Shown here in pieces: positions 1-10,528 of a stretch of DNA of 64,000 nt (position 1 is the stretch's first letter; each line of letters begins with the position of its first letter). The stretch spans positions 864,501 through 928,500 of the forward strand of contig JACATO010000321.1 in assembly GCA_018389105.1 (NCBI GenBank), in the 5' to 3' direction. This stretch comes from Nautilus pompilius. Taxonomy: Eukaryota; Mollusca; Cephalopoda; Nautilida; Nautilidae. The position numbers and the translations under genes were made by a program. The notes below the pieces were generated by a model. It searched no databases and was not told the DNA's origin. It was given only the letters and a program-made list of their open reading frames with translations.

Positions 1-844
1 ATGCTCCTTGTACTCATTCATTTGTGGATGCCTTAGAAATCACAGCTCTCCTACTTACTGTTCTTAAATGTCCAGTGGTGGGTATGTCTAATTTTGCTTT
101 TTGTTAGCAAAATTCCCTTAACTGCTTACTGGCTGGTCTTTTTGAGATATCAAAATAGGGAACTACTGGTTTTCATGCTTTGTCCACAGATAGCTGATGA
201 AAAATCTGACTGCTTCCCAGTTAATGACCAGTATTTTTATTATTTTGTTTTACTAGAGTTCGGTTAAAATGACTGAGTCAAGCAATACACTGAGCAAATG
301 CATAATTTTAATCACATCTTTTAGCTGGCAAAGAAATTTGAAATTCTTGCCAAGATACTTGAAAAAGAAACTCCATGATCCATGTGCACACAACCTGTTA
401 AACCTGACATGAATACATGTAAGACTATGCATTGAGTAAAGGGTGTGGCTATACAATTAAATGATTTTTCATTTTGTTCCTCTCAATAATTGTAAAGAAT
501 TAATGTGGTACATTTTTTATCATGTGTACATAAAGCTAATTATTTTCTTGAAATAAATTTCCATAATTGCAATCAGCTAAAATTCAGAATTTAAAAACTT
601 TCAATTTCTAATTTATAAATTGTTTTACCATTTACATTAGAATAAACAAAATAGTTTTTCATAAGTTCCTAATAAGAAAAAATAGTGGACATCAAATTGT
701 TAACAGTCTATCAAACAAAGGTATTCCACATTTACCAAAGAAAAAAAAAGAATTTTAATTTCATTATAAGTAGGGTTGAATGGTAAAGAGCTAAATATAT
801 ATGCCGACCCCACTTTTATGAAATACATCGTTTCCATATCTCAC
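1..844 (-). other. Intron of the exchanger gene, partial
   Basis: This is AT-rich sequence downstream (minus strand) of the exon ending at 845. The intron starts with a GT donor at 843-844 and continues past the left edge of the window. I see no exon or mobile element in it. Short open frames here show no family resemblance. Confidence 0.75.
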
Positions 845-1003
845 CTGGAACACTGGTGCCAAGTGCTACAAAAGACACTGCAGTTACTGTATCCTTCAAA
901 CCAATCGTGCAGCCAAAATGAGAAGCAAAGTCTCCAATGAATGTAGTCAGAAGGCCAATCATTAGAATAGACACAGTGAAACAAGCCCAGCCGCCCCAGT
1001 AGT
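845..1003 (-). CDS. NCX: Na+/Ca2+ exchanger (SLC8 family) exon: C-terminal membrane domain, alpha-2 repeat
   Basis: This 159-nt internal exon has acceptor AG at 1004-1005 and donor GT at 843-844. It starts and ends in phase 1. The minus-strand translation starts (D)YWGGWACFTVSILMIG and ends GLKDTVTAVSFVALGTSVP. The first half is a hydrophobic membrane helix. It is followed by the conserved IGDFASHFGCTIGLKD segment and the start of the alpha-2 repeat. In this family GTSVP is followed by an ion-coordinating Asp; here only the first base of that codon is in the exon, so the rest lies in the next exon, left of the window. The protein exchanges Na+ for Ca2+ across the plasma membrane. Assignment to SLC8 rather than SLC24 rests on the linkage to the CBD2 exons. 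Residues such as GGW and VSFVALG point to an invertebrate orthologue. Confidence 0.95.
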
Positions 1004-4000
1004 CTGGAAAAAAGAAGAGGTTTTAAGAATAATAAAAACAAAACAAAACATATTATATCCATGCATTCATAGACAACTGTTTTAGAAATAATACTGTAAA
1101 TTTAATAATATTTTCTTTCTTCATCAAAAATTTTAAAATGTGCTATACAAGTTTAAACACTTCTGAGGAAAGAAAATAATCTCAGCTGCTGTACAAGTCA
1201 GACAGGTAGCTGATTGATTTGAAGAATGCTGGAGTTCAGCTTTCATTTTACCATAATGTTATACAGTGTAGTTTAAAGCTCTTTAGACCCAAATGTTAAT
1301 AAATTAAGTTGGATTAAAGTATTTAATATTAAATACTTATCAATGAAGATGACAACCATTGTTGAATTAGTCTGACTGATAACTTCAAATACCAAGCTGG
1401 ATCAGAGAGGTATTATTTACATTCCCAACTGAAATGTTATACACAATCAAACCAAAAGTCTATTTGAAAAGCAGTAATTGTGTATAGTTAATATAAAAAT
1501 TTAAAAGATTAAAAAAAGAGACTAAATATTTTTTAAAAAAATGAATTTATGGTATACAAATATCTAAAAACACTAATATGAGCAATAACAGATACTGCCA
1601 CAGAAAGGGACCATAAATACTTTAAAAGTGAAAAGAAAAAGATGTTTAAGATATACTCCATATCTTGTACATCCAATTTTTAAAAATGGACTCTTTCATT
1701 TCATTTATGACAAATGAAAATGCTACAATATCAATGTGTCAAATAAAACATGTTATCCATTCATGGATTAAATTGATTTTTGTCATCAGTCTCTTGTCAG
1801 GAGAGAGAAAGCAGCTTACAACTCTATAAAAACCCCTACTGACTGGAAACAGGAGGAAATCTGCCAGAAAATGACAAGAAATGCAGCAAGCAGCCACTGT
1901 GAGGTCCAAATGCAAGAATTTATTTCCCAGAATTAAAAAAGTCAAGTCAACTAAGCAAGAGTGCTACCTACTGGCTTTAAAAAAGCTCATATATAAGTCC
2001 TGACACTTAGAAAGCTGCAGATTTATTCTTTTGTTTCACAGAAATTATAAATTGAAAGGTTTGTTCAAATTTTAAAATAAGCCATATATACTGGCAGATC
2101 ATTATAAATAATAAAATTTGTCATTTCACTGCATCCATTTTACAAGACTACATTTTATTTTGTTTCTATCAATAAACTAATCAGTAATAACTGCACATCA
2201 AGGAAATTTACCATAAAAAACCCCCAAAATGTACTATTTATAACCTTACCTCAAATTCCACTTTACAGAGAATCTATGGTTTGATCAAATTTGCATATTA
2301 CACTATACAATGTAATTTTTATTATTTTCTAAACAAATCCTGCTTGTTACAGATTTAGGTTTGTGCTGCATAGTCCAAACATTAGGGAACGAGGCACCCA
2401 ACTGGAAAAGGATCAAGGCCATGGAAAGATGCTTCTGGTGCACTTCAGGTTTTGAGACAGAACACCTGTTTTTTTGTAACAATATCTTTTTCTTTTGTTT
2501 TTTTTTAATTTCTGGTCAAACTTAAATCGTAGCTGCTTTGGATCTTTGCGCAACTTGTTTATTTTACAATCAATGGACAAACGGAAACAGCAAAATGCAC
2601 TGCAACTTAAAAGTTTTATTTTGCATGGAAAAACAAACCAAACAATCTACAAACCGGATGATTTTATAATTAATTGAAGATTTCATAGTTGCATACATCT
2701 TGGCCATTGTAAGGCAAATGCGTTATATGTTTTCAGTTATTCAACTTCATCTGTCTATCATAAACTTCAAAGCTGAATTTTCCCTTTGCACACTGGCACT
2801 GCCAACTGTAGCCAGCAATCATCTCCAAAGAATTCCAATTTTTCAGAAAGCTATCAATTGTAGCACATCCCAAATTGTTTCTGGTTTACTAGTCAAAGTT
2901 TTCCATCTGCTTAACTGCTGCTGATGAACACAGACAAAAATCTAATATTTCCGGCTCATTTACTCTGACGGTTGTAAGCAAGATTTCAAGAGAACAGTTA
3001 AGGCTATTTTATCAAACCTGTTAGCCATTTCCTGAAGCATGCAATCCAGCATCTCCAAAAGTGATGACTCAGCAGGTCCCAGCTGATTCATTTCCCACAA
3101 TGCCTGGTACTCCCAAGTCCCTGGTTTCCTGATCTCCTTGACGGAAAAAGCTTTGCTCTTCCTTCTGACAGATAAACAATGGAAAATTGTGTCACCTTTC
3201 CCTAACGATTTCAAGTTGACCAATTGCGCTTTCAGACACATTGCTGTAGTACCTGCTAAGTTCCTTGGTAAACCTCAGGAAGTATCTTGTGTTGTATAAA
3301 TTAATGAGTAGCTACCTCCCCCGATAAAAAAAACAAACTAATGCTAGACCAATCAGAAAATCAAGCGTCTGTCTGAAATTGACTGGCAAAAGATGTCTTT
3401 TGACATTTTAAAAGATTTGGAGGATCTACCAATCTCCACAAGAACAAATTTGTAATTTCAAATTGATGGGGCATGTTGCCAGAAAGAAACCCTTTGTTTC
3501 CTTCAAAAATCAAAAGGCCAGACTTTAGCTTGCCAACAACCATCTCCCCCAGATCCCATAAATGAGAGTCAGAGTGCTCTGGTTTAATAAATCACAATTT
3601 CAGAGATTTGGGACAGATGGTTGAACTTCTAGTACAGCAAAGGTTTGGTGAAGTATTTCATCTGAAGTGCACCAAACCAACATTCAAAAGTATTGGTGGG
3701 TCCATTATGGTACTAATCTATTTCTCCCAAAAGAAACAAGCCCTATTCATTGTATATAGGGAATAATTGATCAGTTTGTTTACCTGGACATTACCAATAT
3801 ATTACAATCATATTCTGAGGACTGCTTCCTCCTGCTCAACTGGATTTTCCAACCCAATAACAATCTGGAACTTTTGGCTGCCATCTACAGAGCAGAAAAT
3901 TCCAGTTCTAAAGTGACAAATTCAAAGCCCAGATTTGAATCCAAAAGAAAATCTATAGAACAATTTAGATAAAGCTATTAATATGAAAAAGCCAAGAAAT

Positions 4001-6277
4001 ATGGATTAATTGTTCCAAATTATTAAGTCAACTTGAGCTGATGTTTACACAGACCAGCATATTTGTCTTGTGGACTCCATACAAGCACCAGGTTACAAAT
4101 GTTGTTGTTTATGGCTATGTGGCCAAATACTAATTGTCGTTGATCTGTCTACTCATTTAATTCCTAATAAAATTGAAATTTTGTGACAGAATTTTGAATG
4201 TGTACAATTTGTTCTCAATATTTTTTCTCATCATGAAATTCTGTCAAATGTAAGAAATGAAAGCACATAAAATGCCAACCATATTAATCTCTGTCAATCA
4301 AAATTGTTTTTGTTGTGCCAGTGTTCTTAAACTTTTGTCTTCCAATGGCAAACAGTGATTGTTTTCCCACTTCATCTGACACATGTTGCAAGCTTCCTTT
4401 TGGAAGTAGCCAAGTGAGGTGGGGGGAGGGTTTCTTTTTCCACTCAGTGCTATTCCAAGGCAGCCATGTACTTGGGATACTAATCATAGGTTTCCCATCA
4501 TGCACTGTATTGCAGCGATCTTACATGCAAAGCAAAGAACCAACACAGATTGTGCATAATGTATGAATGGTGCCTTGTGTGCCTCTACAACATTGAACCT
4601 GGCTGGACCAGGCATACTGCCAGCACCAATATAGGTTTAAACCTATAATACTTTAGACTGAGTTCAACATTCTTTAGCACAGACATTGTGTAATTGCTTC
4701 TCCAGTGATGTTCTTACATTGCAAGAAAGCAAGCTACCTCTCTTTTGGTGCTCCACATAGTGCAGAACCAATCCAAGTTGCTCTCTCCCAGTCATGAAGA
4801 GTAGAGGGATCAAATTCCTTGTTTTATAATTTCCTGCACTATGTAGAATTGGACAACCACCCTGATGCAATCTAAAAATTAATCTTGTGCTGAAACACAG
4901 GTAAGCGTTTTGCAGCAATTAAAGTCTTCTTATGCAATGTAACTTCATTTGGTAAGTAGTCATAACATCCCAGAAAATCCACCCCCATTCTGCACAGGTG
5001 GTGGCACAAAACATCAAGGTTCTAATAATTTATTTCACAATTTTCCTATTTATATCCACCACCTGCCTCCCTAAGCCTCTTGCCAGGTTGTTGTAGCAAT
5101 AAAGCTTTTCCTTTTGGCATGTGATGTGTGTACTTCTGGAGATCTTGTGGGGCACCTTTCCAGTTTGATTAAGAATTTCTGCACTTCCATTTTTGCCATC
5201 AGTCGTGAAAAGACAACACACCAAGCATACAACTCACTGTGGAAGGGCTATAAGTGAGCCAGTAGTATTCACCGAACCATTTTCTCTTATTTTATATTTG
5301 CCAGCCAAGATTATGTTCAGTGGAGTACATCTTGTGTCAATAGGTTATCATCATCATAATCAAGCAAACATCTGACAGGTTGAAAATGTTTCTTGGTTTG
5401 GATGTACATAGTTGTGGTGCATCAGATATAGTTTGAGGCAAGTTCAAGGTGTATAATGTCTATAACTTTGATTTCAGTTTTAATTCAACAAGTCAACATA
5501 TTCCTTTCAGAGAAGACAAATGGATCTTCATCCAAAGTAGACCCTGCTGGGAAAGGCAGCATCTGTTTTGTTGTAAAGTTATCTTGGTTGGTTTGTAATT
5601 TCTGAAGTCTTGTGCCACACCTGATGGTGCTGGCAGTGAGAGTGTACATGGAGTTGGCAAACCTAAAATAAATAAATAATAAAAAAATGATTAAGTAATT
5701 ATAATGCAAAACTTGAATGAATGTTGCAGGTAAAATATTGCAGCATATTTAGAACTACATTTTCTCTTGATAGTGCAGTTGAGTTCATACACATCTACTC
5801 TCGAATGTTTGCAACATATGAGTATAAATATATGGTTAAAATCAAACAGGCACAATACAAACGTTACTATGACAATAAAAATGTTTCATTATGCATATCC
5901 ATTTACAAAATTAATACAAGGGATTATTAAAATGTTACATTTTGATGTAATAAATAGTGTATGTACACATACCAGTAGTCATCTGTAAATACTTAAGCTT
6001 CTGCTTATACAGTGAATGACTGGAGGAATAAATATTAAATGTGCGCTCAAGATGCATTATATTTATTATACATTCAAGCATAATGTCCAGGAGTTTAGTT
6101 GGGGAGCATCGATTGTCCCCCATTCCTCTTTCTATTCAGAACCAATTTCCTTAGTGCCTTCAATCCACAGCAGATCTCTGCCACCATCTTGAGGCAATGA
6201 AATATATTATTTACCTAGCGAACTACATAAAGAAAAAATTAATTAGTAGCATGTGCACGAATATATTGATTATTGTT

Positions 6278-6675
6278 TTCTAGGTCAGTGTTTCTAAAAG
6301 TGGGTCACAAAGTAATCAGAACATAGGGGGAGCCACACATTTTCACTGTCGGGCATACAATTTACTTTTTGGTGTTGTAAATATTAGCACTTTTCCAAAC
6401 TAATTGACAGTTAACAGTCAGCCCCCATTCAGTTCTTCGGCTGCTTTATGAATTACTGAGAGTAACGTTGTTATGTTAAGCGACAACCTTCCTGGACCTT
6501 CAATCAACCACAGTACATTCATAAGGTATATAAAATTTTGGTGGGCCCCAATTACATGTCATACTACATTTTTTATTTTTCTTATTTAGACTTCAGAGGA
6601 GCCATGAGGGTATTGGGGGGGGGGGGGTAAAAGAGGGCCATAGACCAAAAAGGTTTAAGAAACCCAGTTCTAGGT
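6278..6675. mobile_element. Non-autonomous hAT element (MITE) with 8-bp target duplication
   Basis: The element runs from 6286 (CAGTGTTTCTAAAAGTGGGT) to 6667. The reverse complement of its right end reads CTGGGTTTCTTAAACC. These are imperfect inverted ends of the hAT type. Identical 8-bp direct repeats, TTCTAGGT, flank it at 6278-6285 and 6668-6675, which is the diagnostic hAT target-site duplication. The 382-bp interior has no credible open frame and contains a run of 13 G at 6615-6627. It is therefore a deletion derivative or MITE that would need a transposase from elsewhere. The perfect duplication suggests that this insertion is younger than most elements here. Confidence 0.88.
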
Positions 6676-6739
6676 GACAAATAGACACAAAGCTACAATG
6701 AACTAATTTCTATCACGAATTACTTCTCTAACCAAGCAG

Positions 6740-7770
6740 GAAAACAGCAAATACACATCGCCTGTGGCCATAGGCAGAGACATAACTCAAAGTGAGATGT
6801 CTACTGCAGTGAAAGTGAATTGCAAAGATAACACGCATCCACCACACAACCCTGAAAATGATGTGCCTGATCAAGTAGGCCTAAAAGACTCGAAGAGCAA
6901 CAATGTATCACCTTTGGCTGAAGTCACAAACAAAAACAAAACTCTTAGTGAGAGCAAAGGACATGTCAGTGTCTCATCAAAATTCAAAGCTGTCCATGAC
7001 TGGCCTGATAATTGGTTAACTGACATAAAGGCAACGAAGAAAGATTATCCTTGGATAATGTGCAGTGGTGTTAAGTTAGGATGCAATATCAATAGCAAAG
7101 TTTCTTCCCTTGTGGTACACAAGAGTAAAGGCATTTCCATAGCAAAAGAATGAGCTGAATATTCTTCTGAGATATATTCTGGATCTACCTGATTTGCCCC
7201 ATTAGCATCTATATAGAAGAAAATATAGAAACAGATTATGTGCTATCAATTTTTTTTATCTGTAAAGATAATGGAGCAGCAGAATGTGAAAAATGTGACA
7301 AAATGGCAAATTCAGATATTTAAGTGTCAAACAGCATACTACAAAAAAAATGGGGGGTGGGGTGAGGACAGACTCTCATCTGATTATTTTGATCTCATTT
7401 AACTACAGAATCTAAGTCATGGAGACATTGGATTTTGTCTATATTTCCAATATACTGTTACAGATCTGCTTAGACATCTAGTCTGAGATACGCAAAAATG
7501 CCTCTGCTCAGATTAAGGAGAGTGGCAAAGATTTTCTTTCTTATTGATGAATTAATCATGCTAAGCATTCAAAGACCAATTAATATCTACCTAAAACATG
7601 AGATCTCAAAAGAAGTAGATTATCGTTTCATTTCTCCTCACCTGACTGGACTAGAAGATCCGACTGCAAAGACTATTGTGGAACTGTGCTGAAATGCCAC
7701 AAATGTTATGGAGTCAGAGACAACTATGGGTGGAGGGAAGGGGGAACAGACCTGGAGCATCCCCCACCTT
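6740..7770 (+). pseudogene. Decayed hAT-type transposase relic (KIAA1586-like)
   Basis: An open frame from 6764 to 7153 ends in a segment with the layout WPDNWLTDIKATKKDYPWI, then GC-N and KGISIAKE. After the stop the same pattern goes on as WAEYSSEIY and, with stops, a KKI-K segment. Farther on, around 7390-7690, come fragments reading NLSHGDIGFCL and FFLIDEL. This order, a Trp-rich motif, a Cys-containing finger, a KGI-SKEW motif, an SLRKKI-like motif, then a DIG motif and a LIDE motif, is what I remember of the hAT-derived KIAA1586/ZNF-type proteins. Several stops and frameshifts make it non-functional. The assignment is by eye and the ends are approximate. It lies just right of the hAT MITE but outside its target duplication, so it is a separate insertion. 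Confidence 0.55.
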
Positions 7771-7984
7771 AAAAATTAGGACTATATTTATGATAATGTC
7801 CCATTCAAATATCTCCTGCACTTAGGGACAGTGCATCCAACACAAACGTATTCCATATAATGGAGGTGAATTGTAACTAATTGTCACACTTTTACCAAAT
7901 AATTTACAGATAGTATAATAAAATTGAAATACAAAATGAGGAAAAAAAAATTACTTCGTAAAACATTAGAAAGAGCCTAATTAC

Positions 7985-8030
7985 CTGTTGGCTGTGATGT
8001 TGGTCTTTCATTCACATCATCGTCATCCAT
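7985..8030 (-). other. Candidate alternative first coding exon of the exchanger
   Basis: On the minus strand the sequence ATCACCATGG gives a near-perfect Kozak start (ATG at 8030-8028). It opens the peptide MDDDDVNERPTSQPT and runs 46 nt to CAACAG followed by a GTAAT donor at 7983-7984. The exon would end in phase 1, exactly what the next exon (845-1003, starting with two bases of a codon) needs. The join would give an Asp and continue YWGGW. No acceptor of fitting phase lies upstream: the nearest AG at about 8074 would need a phase-2 partner, while the upstream exchanger exon ends in phase 1. It is therefore more plausible as a first exon than as a cassette. The ending CCAACAG|GT also occurs at the exon 9198-9305. 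Chance cannot be excluded. Confidence 0.3.
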
Positions 8031-8260
8031 GGTGATTGGTAAACAGGAGGAAAATTCAGATACACTGTTTAATTGGTGTATGGACAAAAACTAATCAGTG
8101 ATCAAAATGTTAGATCCTTTTGGGTTTAGACGTTTCCATCTGATTGGTTTCCTCAGTGAAAAATCTTTCAAAACAACTGAATAAAGAAACCTTTTTTGCC
8201 AACGTGTTCAGAGACCACATTGATGTATAAGAAAAAAAATAGCGAAGAAGTGGTAAAACA

Positions 8261-8294
8261 TGTGTGTGTGTGTGTGTGTGTGTGGGGGGGGGGG
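8261..8294. repeat. (TG)n microsatellite followed by G tract
   Basis: Twelve TG units at 8261-8284 run straight into a stretch of G up to 8294. It is likely to be length-polymorphic. Confidence 0.95.
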
Positions 8295-8509
8295 CTCAAA
8301 CAGCACCAGAAGTGTCTCTTTAAATTCACTGTTGCAGAGGTTCTATTGTGTGCATTATGATTTTTTTGATTCTATCAAAGATCAATCAATTCTTGTAATT
8401 GATTCATGTAGTACCCAGCATCAGTAACTTTTGGAGAAAATAAATTAAAATTTGTACCATCAAAAATAGTCAATGGGAGAATGAAATTCAAACCATTTCT
8501 CCTGATTTA

Positions 8510-8703
8510 TTAACCCTTTCCCTGCCAAGGTTTTCGATGTCAATTCCATTAACTCCTCCATTGACAGATGATTCAGAATTCCCTCAAGGACATTTGCCAA
8601 TGATTAAAATAACAATATTCAGTGCTACTGACCAGCCATCTATCGAGTGTCACAAAAACTACATTATATCAGTGATCTCCGACTTTGGCAGGGAAAGAGT
8701 CAA
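8510..8703. mobile_element. piggyBac-type miniature element (MITE)
   Basis: The element spans 8514-8699 (186 bp). It starts CCCTTTCCCTGCCAAGG after a TTAA at 8510-8513. The reverse complement of its right end reads CTCTTTCCCTGCCAAAG and is preceded by TTGA, one change from TTAA. TTAA targets and inverted ends beginning CCCTTT are typical of piggyBac relatives. The 68-codon open frame inside shows no resemblance to a transposase and is probably fortuitous. A related-looking end (TTAACCCTCTCCCTG) sits at 17565, beside a piggyBac transposase relic. Confidence 0.82.
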
Positions 8704-8849
8704 TTCTCTATTTATGAAAATCATGAACATCCAAGACAACTGAATATTTTTTTCTTTCTTGAACAACAGGGACTTTCCAATTTTTAAATCTCCTGAAAAA
8801 TGATGCACACAATGCCATGGTTTTCTCTTGTTAACTACAAAAGTAATGG

Positions 8850-9080
8850 AAGCACAGTAGTCAGGTGATCAGTCCACTAGACTGCTAAAGTCAAGAATTT
8901 GAGTTTGCTTGCCAAGGGAACAGTTTGGTTGGTGAGCTTCCCTGGTAGTTTCATCTCACTTTTCCTCCAAAGCCATCCATGTGGCTTTTACCTTTCACAT
9001 CTAAAAACAGTTCTAATATGGATTTTCTTGCCAATGTTAGAGGTTTAAGTGCCATTTGGTGTAAGATTGGCAAGGCTTCC
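8850..9080 (+). repeat. tRNA-derived SINE, copy 1
   Basis: The 5' part, around 8856-8915, folds into the layout of a tRNA gene: a degenerate A-box region (CAGGTGATCAGTCCACTAGA), an anticodon-like stretch, and a degenerate B-box (AGAATTTGAGTTT). A non-tRNA body follows, with CATCTAAAAA and TTCTTGCCAA. A second, diverged copy with the same order of blocks lies at about 20010-20235. The order is seen in the sequence; calling it a Pol III SINE is inference. Confidence 0.6.
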
Positions 9081-9197
9081 TATCAGTATGTCCAAAACTA
9101 AAAACAAAGTAATAAAATCACAAAATAATTACAAACACTAAAAAAAAAAATTATTTAAACTTGGCTACTGCACTTTTGGATAAGGTGTATTATCTAC

Positions 9198-9305
9198 CTG
9201 TTGGTGGAACAAAGGCAAACAAAACTTTCCAGAAGAGACAGAGGAAATGCATCACATAATCCAGACAAGATGGCAACTTCTCTTCACTTTCCTCATCGTC
9301 GTCAC
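9198..9305 (-). CDS. NCX: Na+/Ca2+ exchanger exon: acidic linker and first helix of the C-terminal membrane domain
   Basis: This 108-nt exon has acceptor AG at 9306-9307 behind a long pyrimidine tract and donor GT at 9196-9197. It starts and ends in phase 1. The minus-strand translation begins GDDDEESEEKLPSCLDYVMH and goes on to FWKVLFAFVPPT. The acidic run followed by KLPSC and DYVMHF is a signature of SLC8 exchangers. It marks the end of the regulatory loop and entry into the membrane. The hydrophobic stretch from the LCLFWK residues to VPPT is the first helix of the C-terminal bundle. The exon joins the upstream exon as ...VNA-G-DDD and the downstream one as ...PPT-D-YWGG. Both joins reproduce the family sequence without gaps. 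Confidence 0.96.
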
Positions 9306-10528
9306 CTTGAAGGAAAAAAAAAAATTTCGGTTAGAATTATTTACTTATTACTGCTTTCTTGTGCAGATATAAATGAAATTTCAACCAAATTGAGTTAGAC
9401 TAATCTTAGATTTAAAACCATCTTGGCATCCAGTTGACAAGAGAAAGAGAGAAAATAGGGATGGAAAGGAATATTTTGGTCTTAAATCTCTCAGATTATG
9501 AGGCCACCAAGTCAACTGGATATGATACAATATACATAAATCACAGATTCTGTCAACTATGGAAAATGACACTTCTTCTAAGATTGACTTTTTTTCTGAT
9601 GAATACAATTTTCTTAAAAAGAGGCAAAGGAAATCTTTAGTAACCCAGCACAAACAGTTAATACATGATAACTCCCGCCATCTATTAGTTTAACTGTAGT
9701 ACAAAAGGTGACATTTTCGTCAACAGATGTAAATTGTACCAAAAATACAAACTTGATAAAATTCAAATTTTATCATCAAAGTTTTCAATTTAGCAAAAAT
9801 AAAATATGAATGCCCTAAAGAAATGAGAGAAAAGAATCAAGCATTTGAAAAGCAATACCTTATTTGAGGTCTGGAAACATTTTCTCTGATGCTAAGTTTT
9901 GTCTTTTAGTAGTAGTAAGTCAGAGCAGAATATCATCATGCTGAACAAGGTAAAACCCAGGGTACAAGTCAATTCTCTCTCTACCTGATACCGTACAATT
10001 AACAAACTAACCTCTTTTATTTATAAGTTTGTCTTTATATTTCCATTAAGTATTTTTGTAAAATCAGCTAAAGGTAAACAAAACCTCATTTTGCAGAGTT
10101 AATTATTTAAAGCAGGTAGTTTTAATAACAGACTCATTTTCCCTAATTTTATTTATACATTCCCAATAAAGCCACCCTTCTTCAGGATTATTACTGACAA
10201 TAGGAAAACCAACAGTTAATTTAATATCATCTAAACTCCTTTAAATATGATGCAGACAAAGACCAAGAAACAGCTGCTCCAAGCTTGTCGAGCTACAGTT
10301 TGAAAATGACAAAAAAAAGGGGAGCTAATTTTGCTTGAGTATACTGCAGCAAATAAAAGCTAGAAATTACTCAAGTTGCTATTTTACATACACTAGTGGT
10401 TTAGCTTCTTTGCCAACTTTTCTGGAATTGGTTTCTGACTCAACTCTAAGTGATTCAAGAAGAAATTAAGCTAGTTTTATTGAAACTTACATCCTCTCAG
10501 AGCAGCCCCACACTTAACAAGCTAAATA

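Larger units (their letters stand above)
1004..9197 (-). other. Intron, about 8.2 kb, with hAT, piggyBac-MITE and SINE insertions
   Basis: The intron separates two exchanger exons with the same phase (1). Its right half holds the hAT MITE, the hAT coding relic, the piggyBac MITE and the SINE listed separately. Between about 2400 and 5720 there are several open stretches of 60-90 codons, mostly on the minus strand. They look like an old, frameshifted coding repeat, but I could not place them in any family. From 1004 to 2380 I see only AT-rich sequence. Confidence 0.7.

Noticed and set aside
4319-4345. A hAT-like left end, CAGTGTTCTTAAACTTTTGT
   Set aside because: No matching inverted end or repeat of the preceding 8 bases (TGTTGTGC) was found within the next 1.5 kb, so one end alone is not enough.
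8031-8074. Treating 7985-8073 as an ordinary cassette exon
   Set aside because: The only nearby acceptor-like AG leaves one base before the frame, which needs a phase-2 donor; the available upstream exchanger exon ends in phase 1.
8537-8743. Plus-strand open frame of 68 codons in and beyond the piggyBac MITE
   Set aside because: It lies mostly inside a 186-bp miniature element, runs across its right end and shows no protein resemblance.
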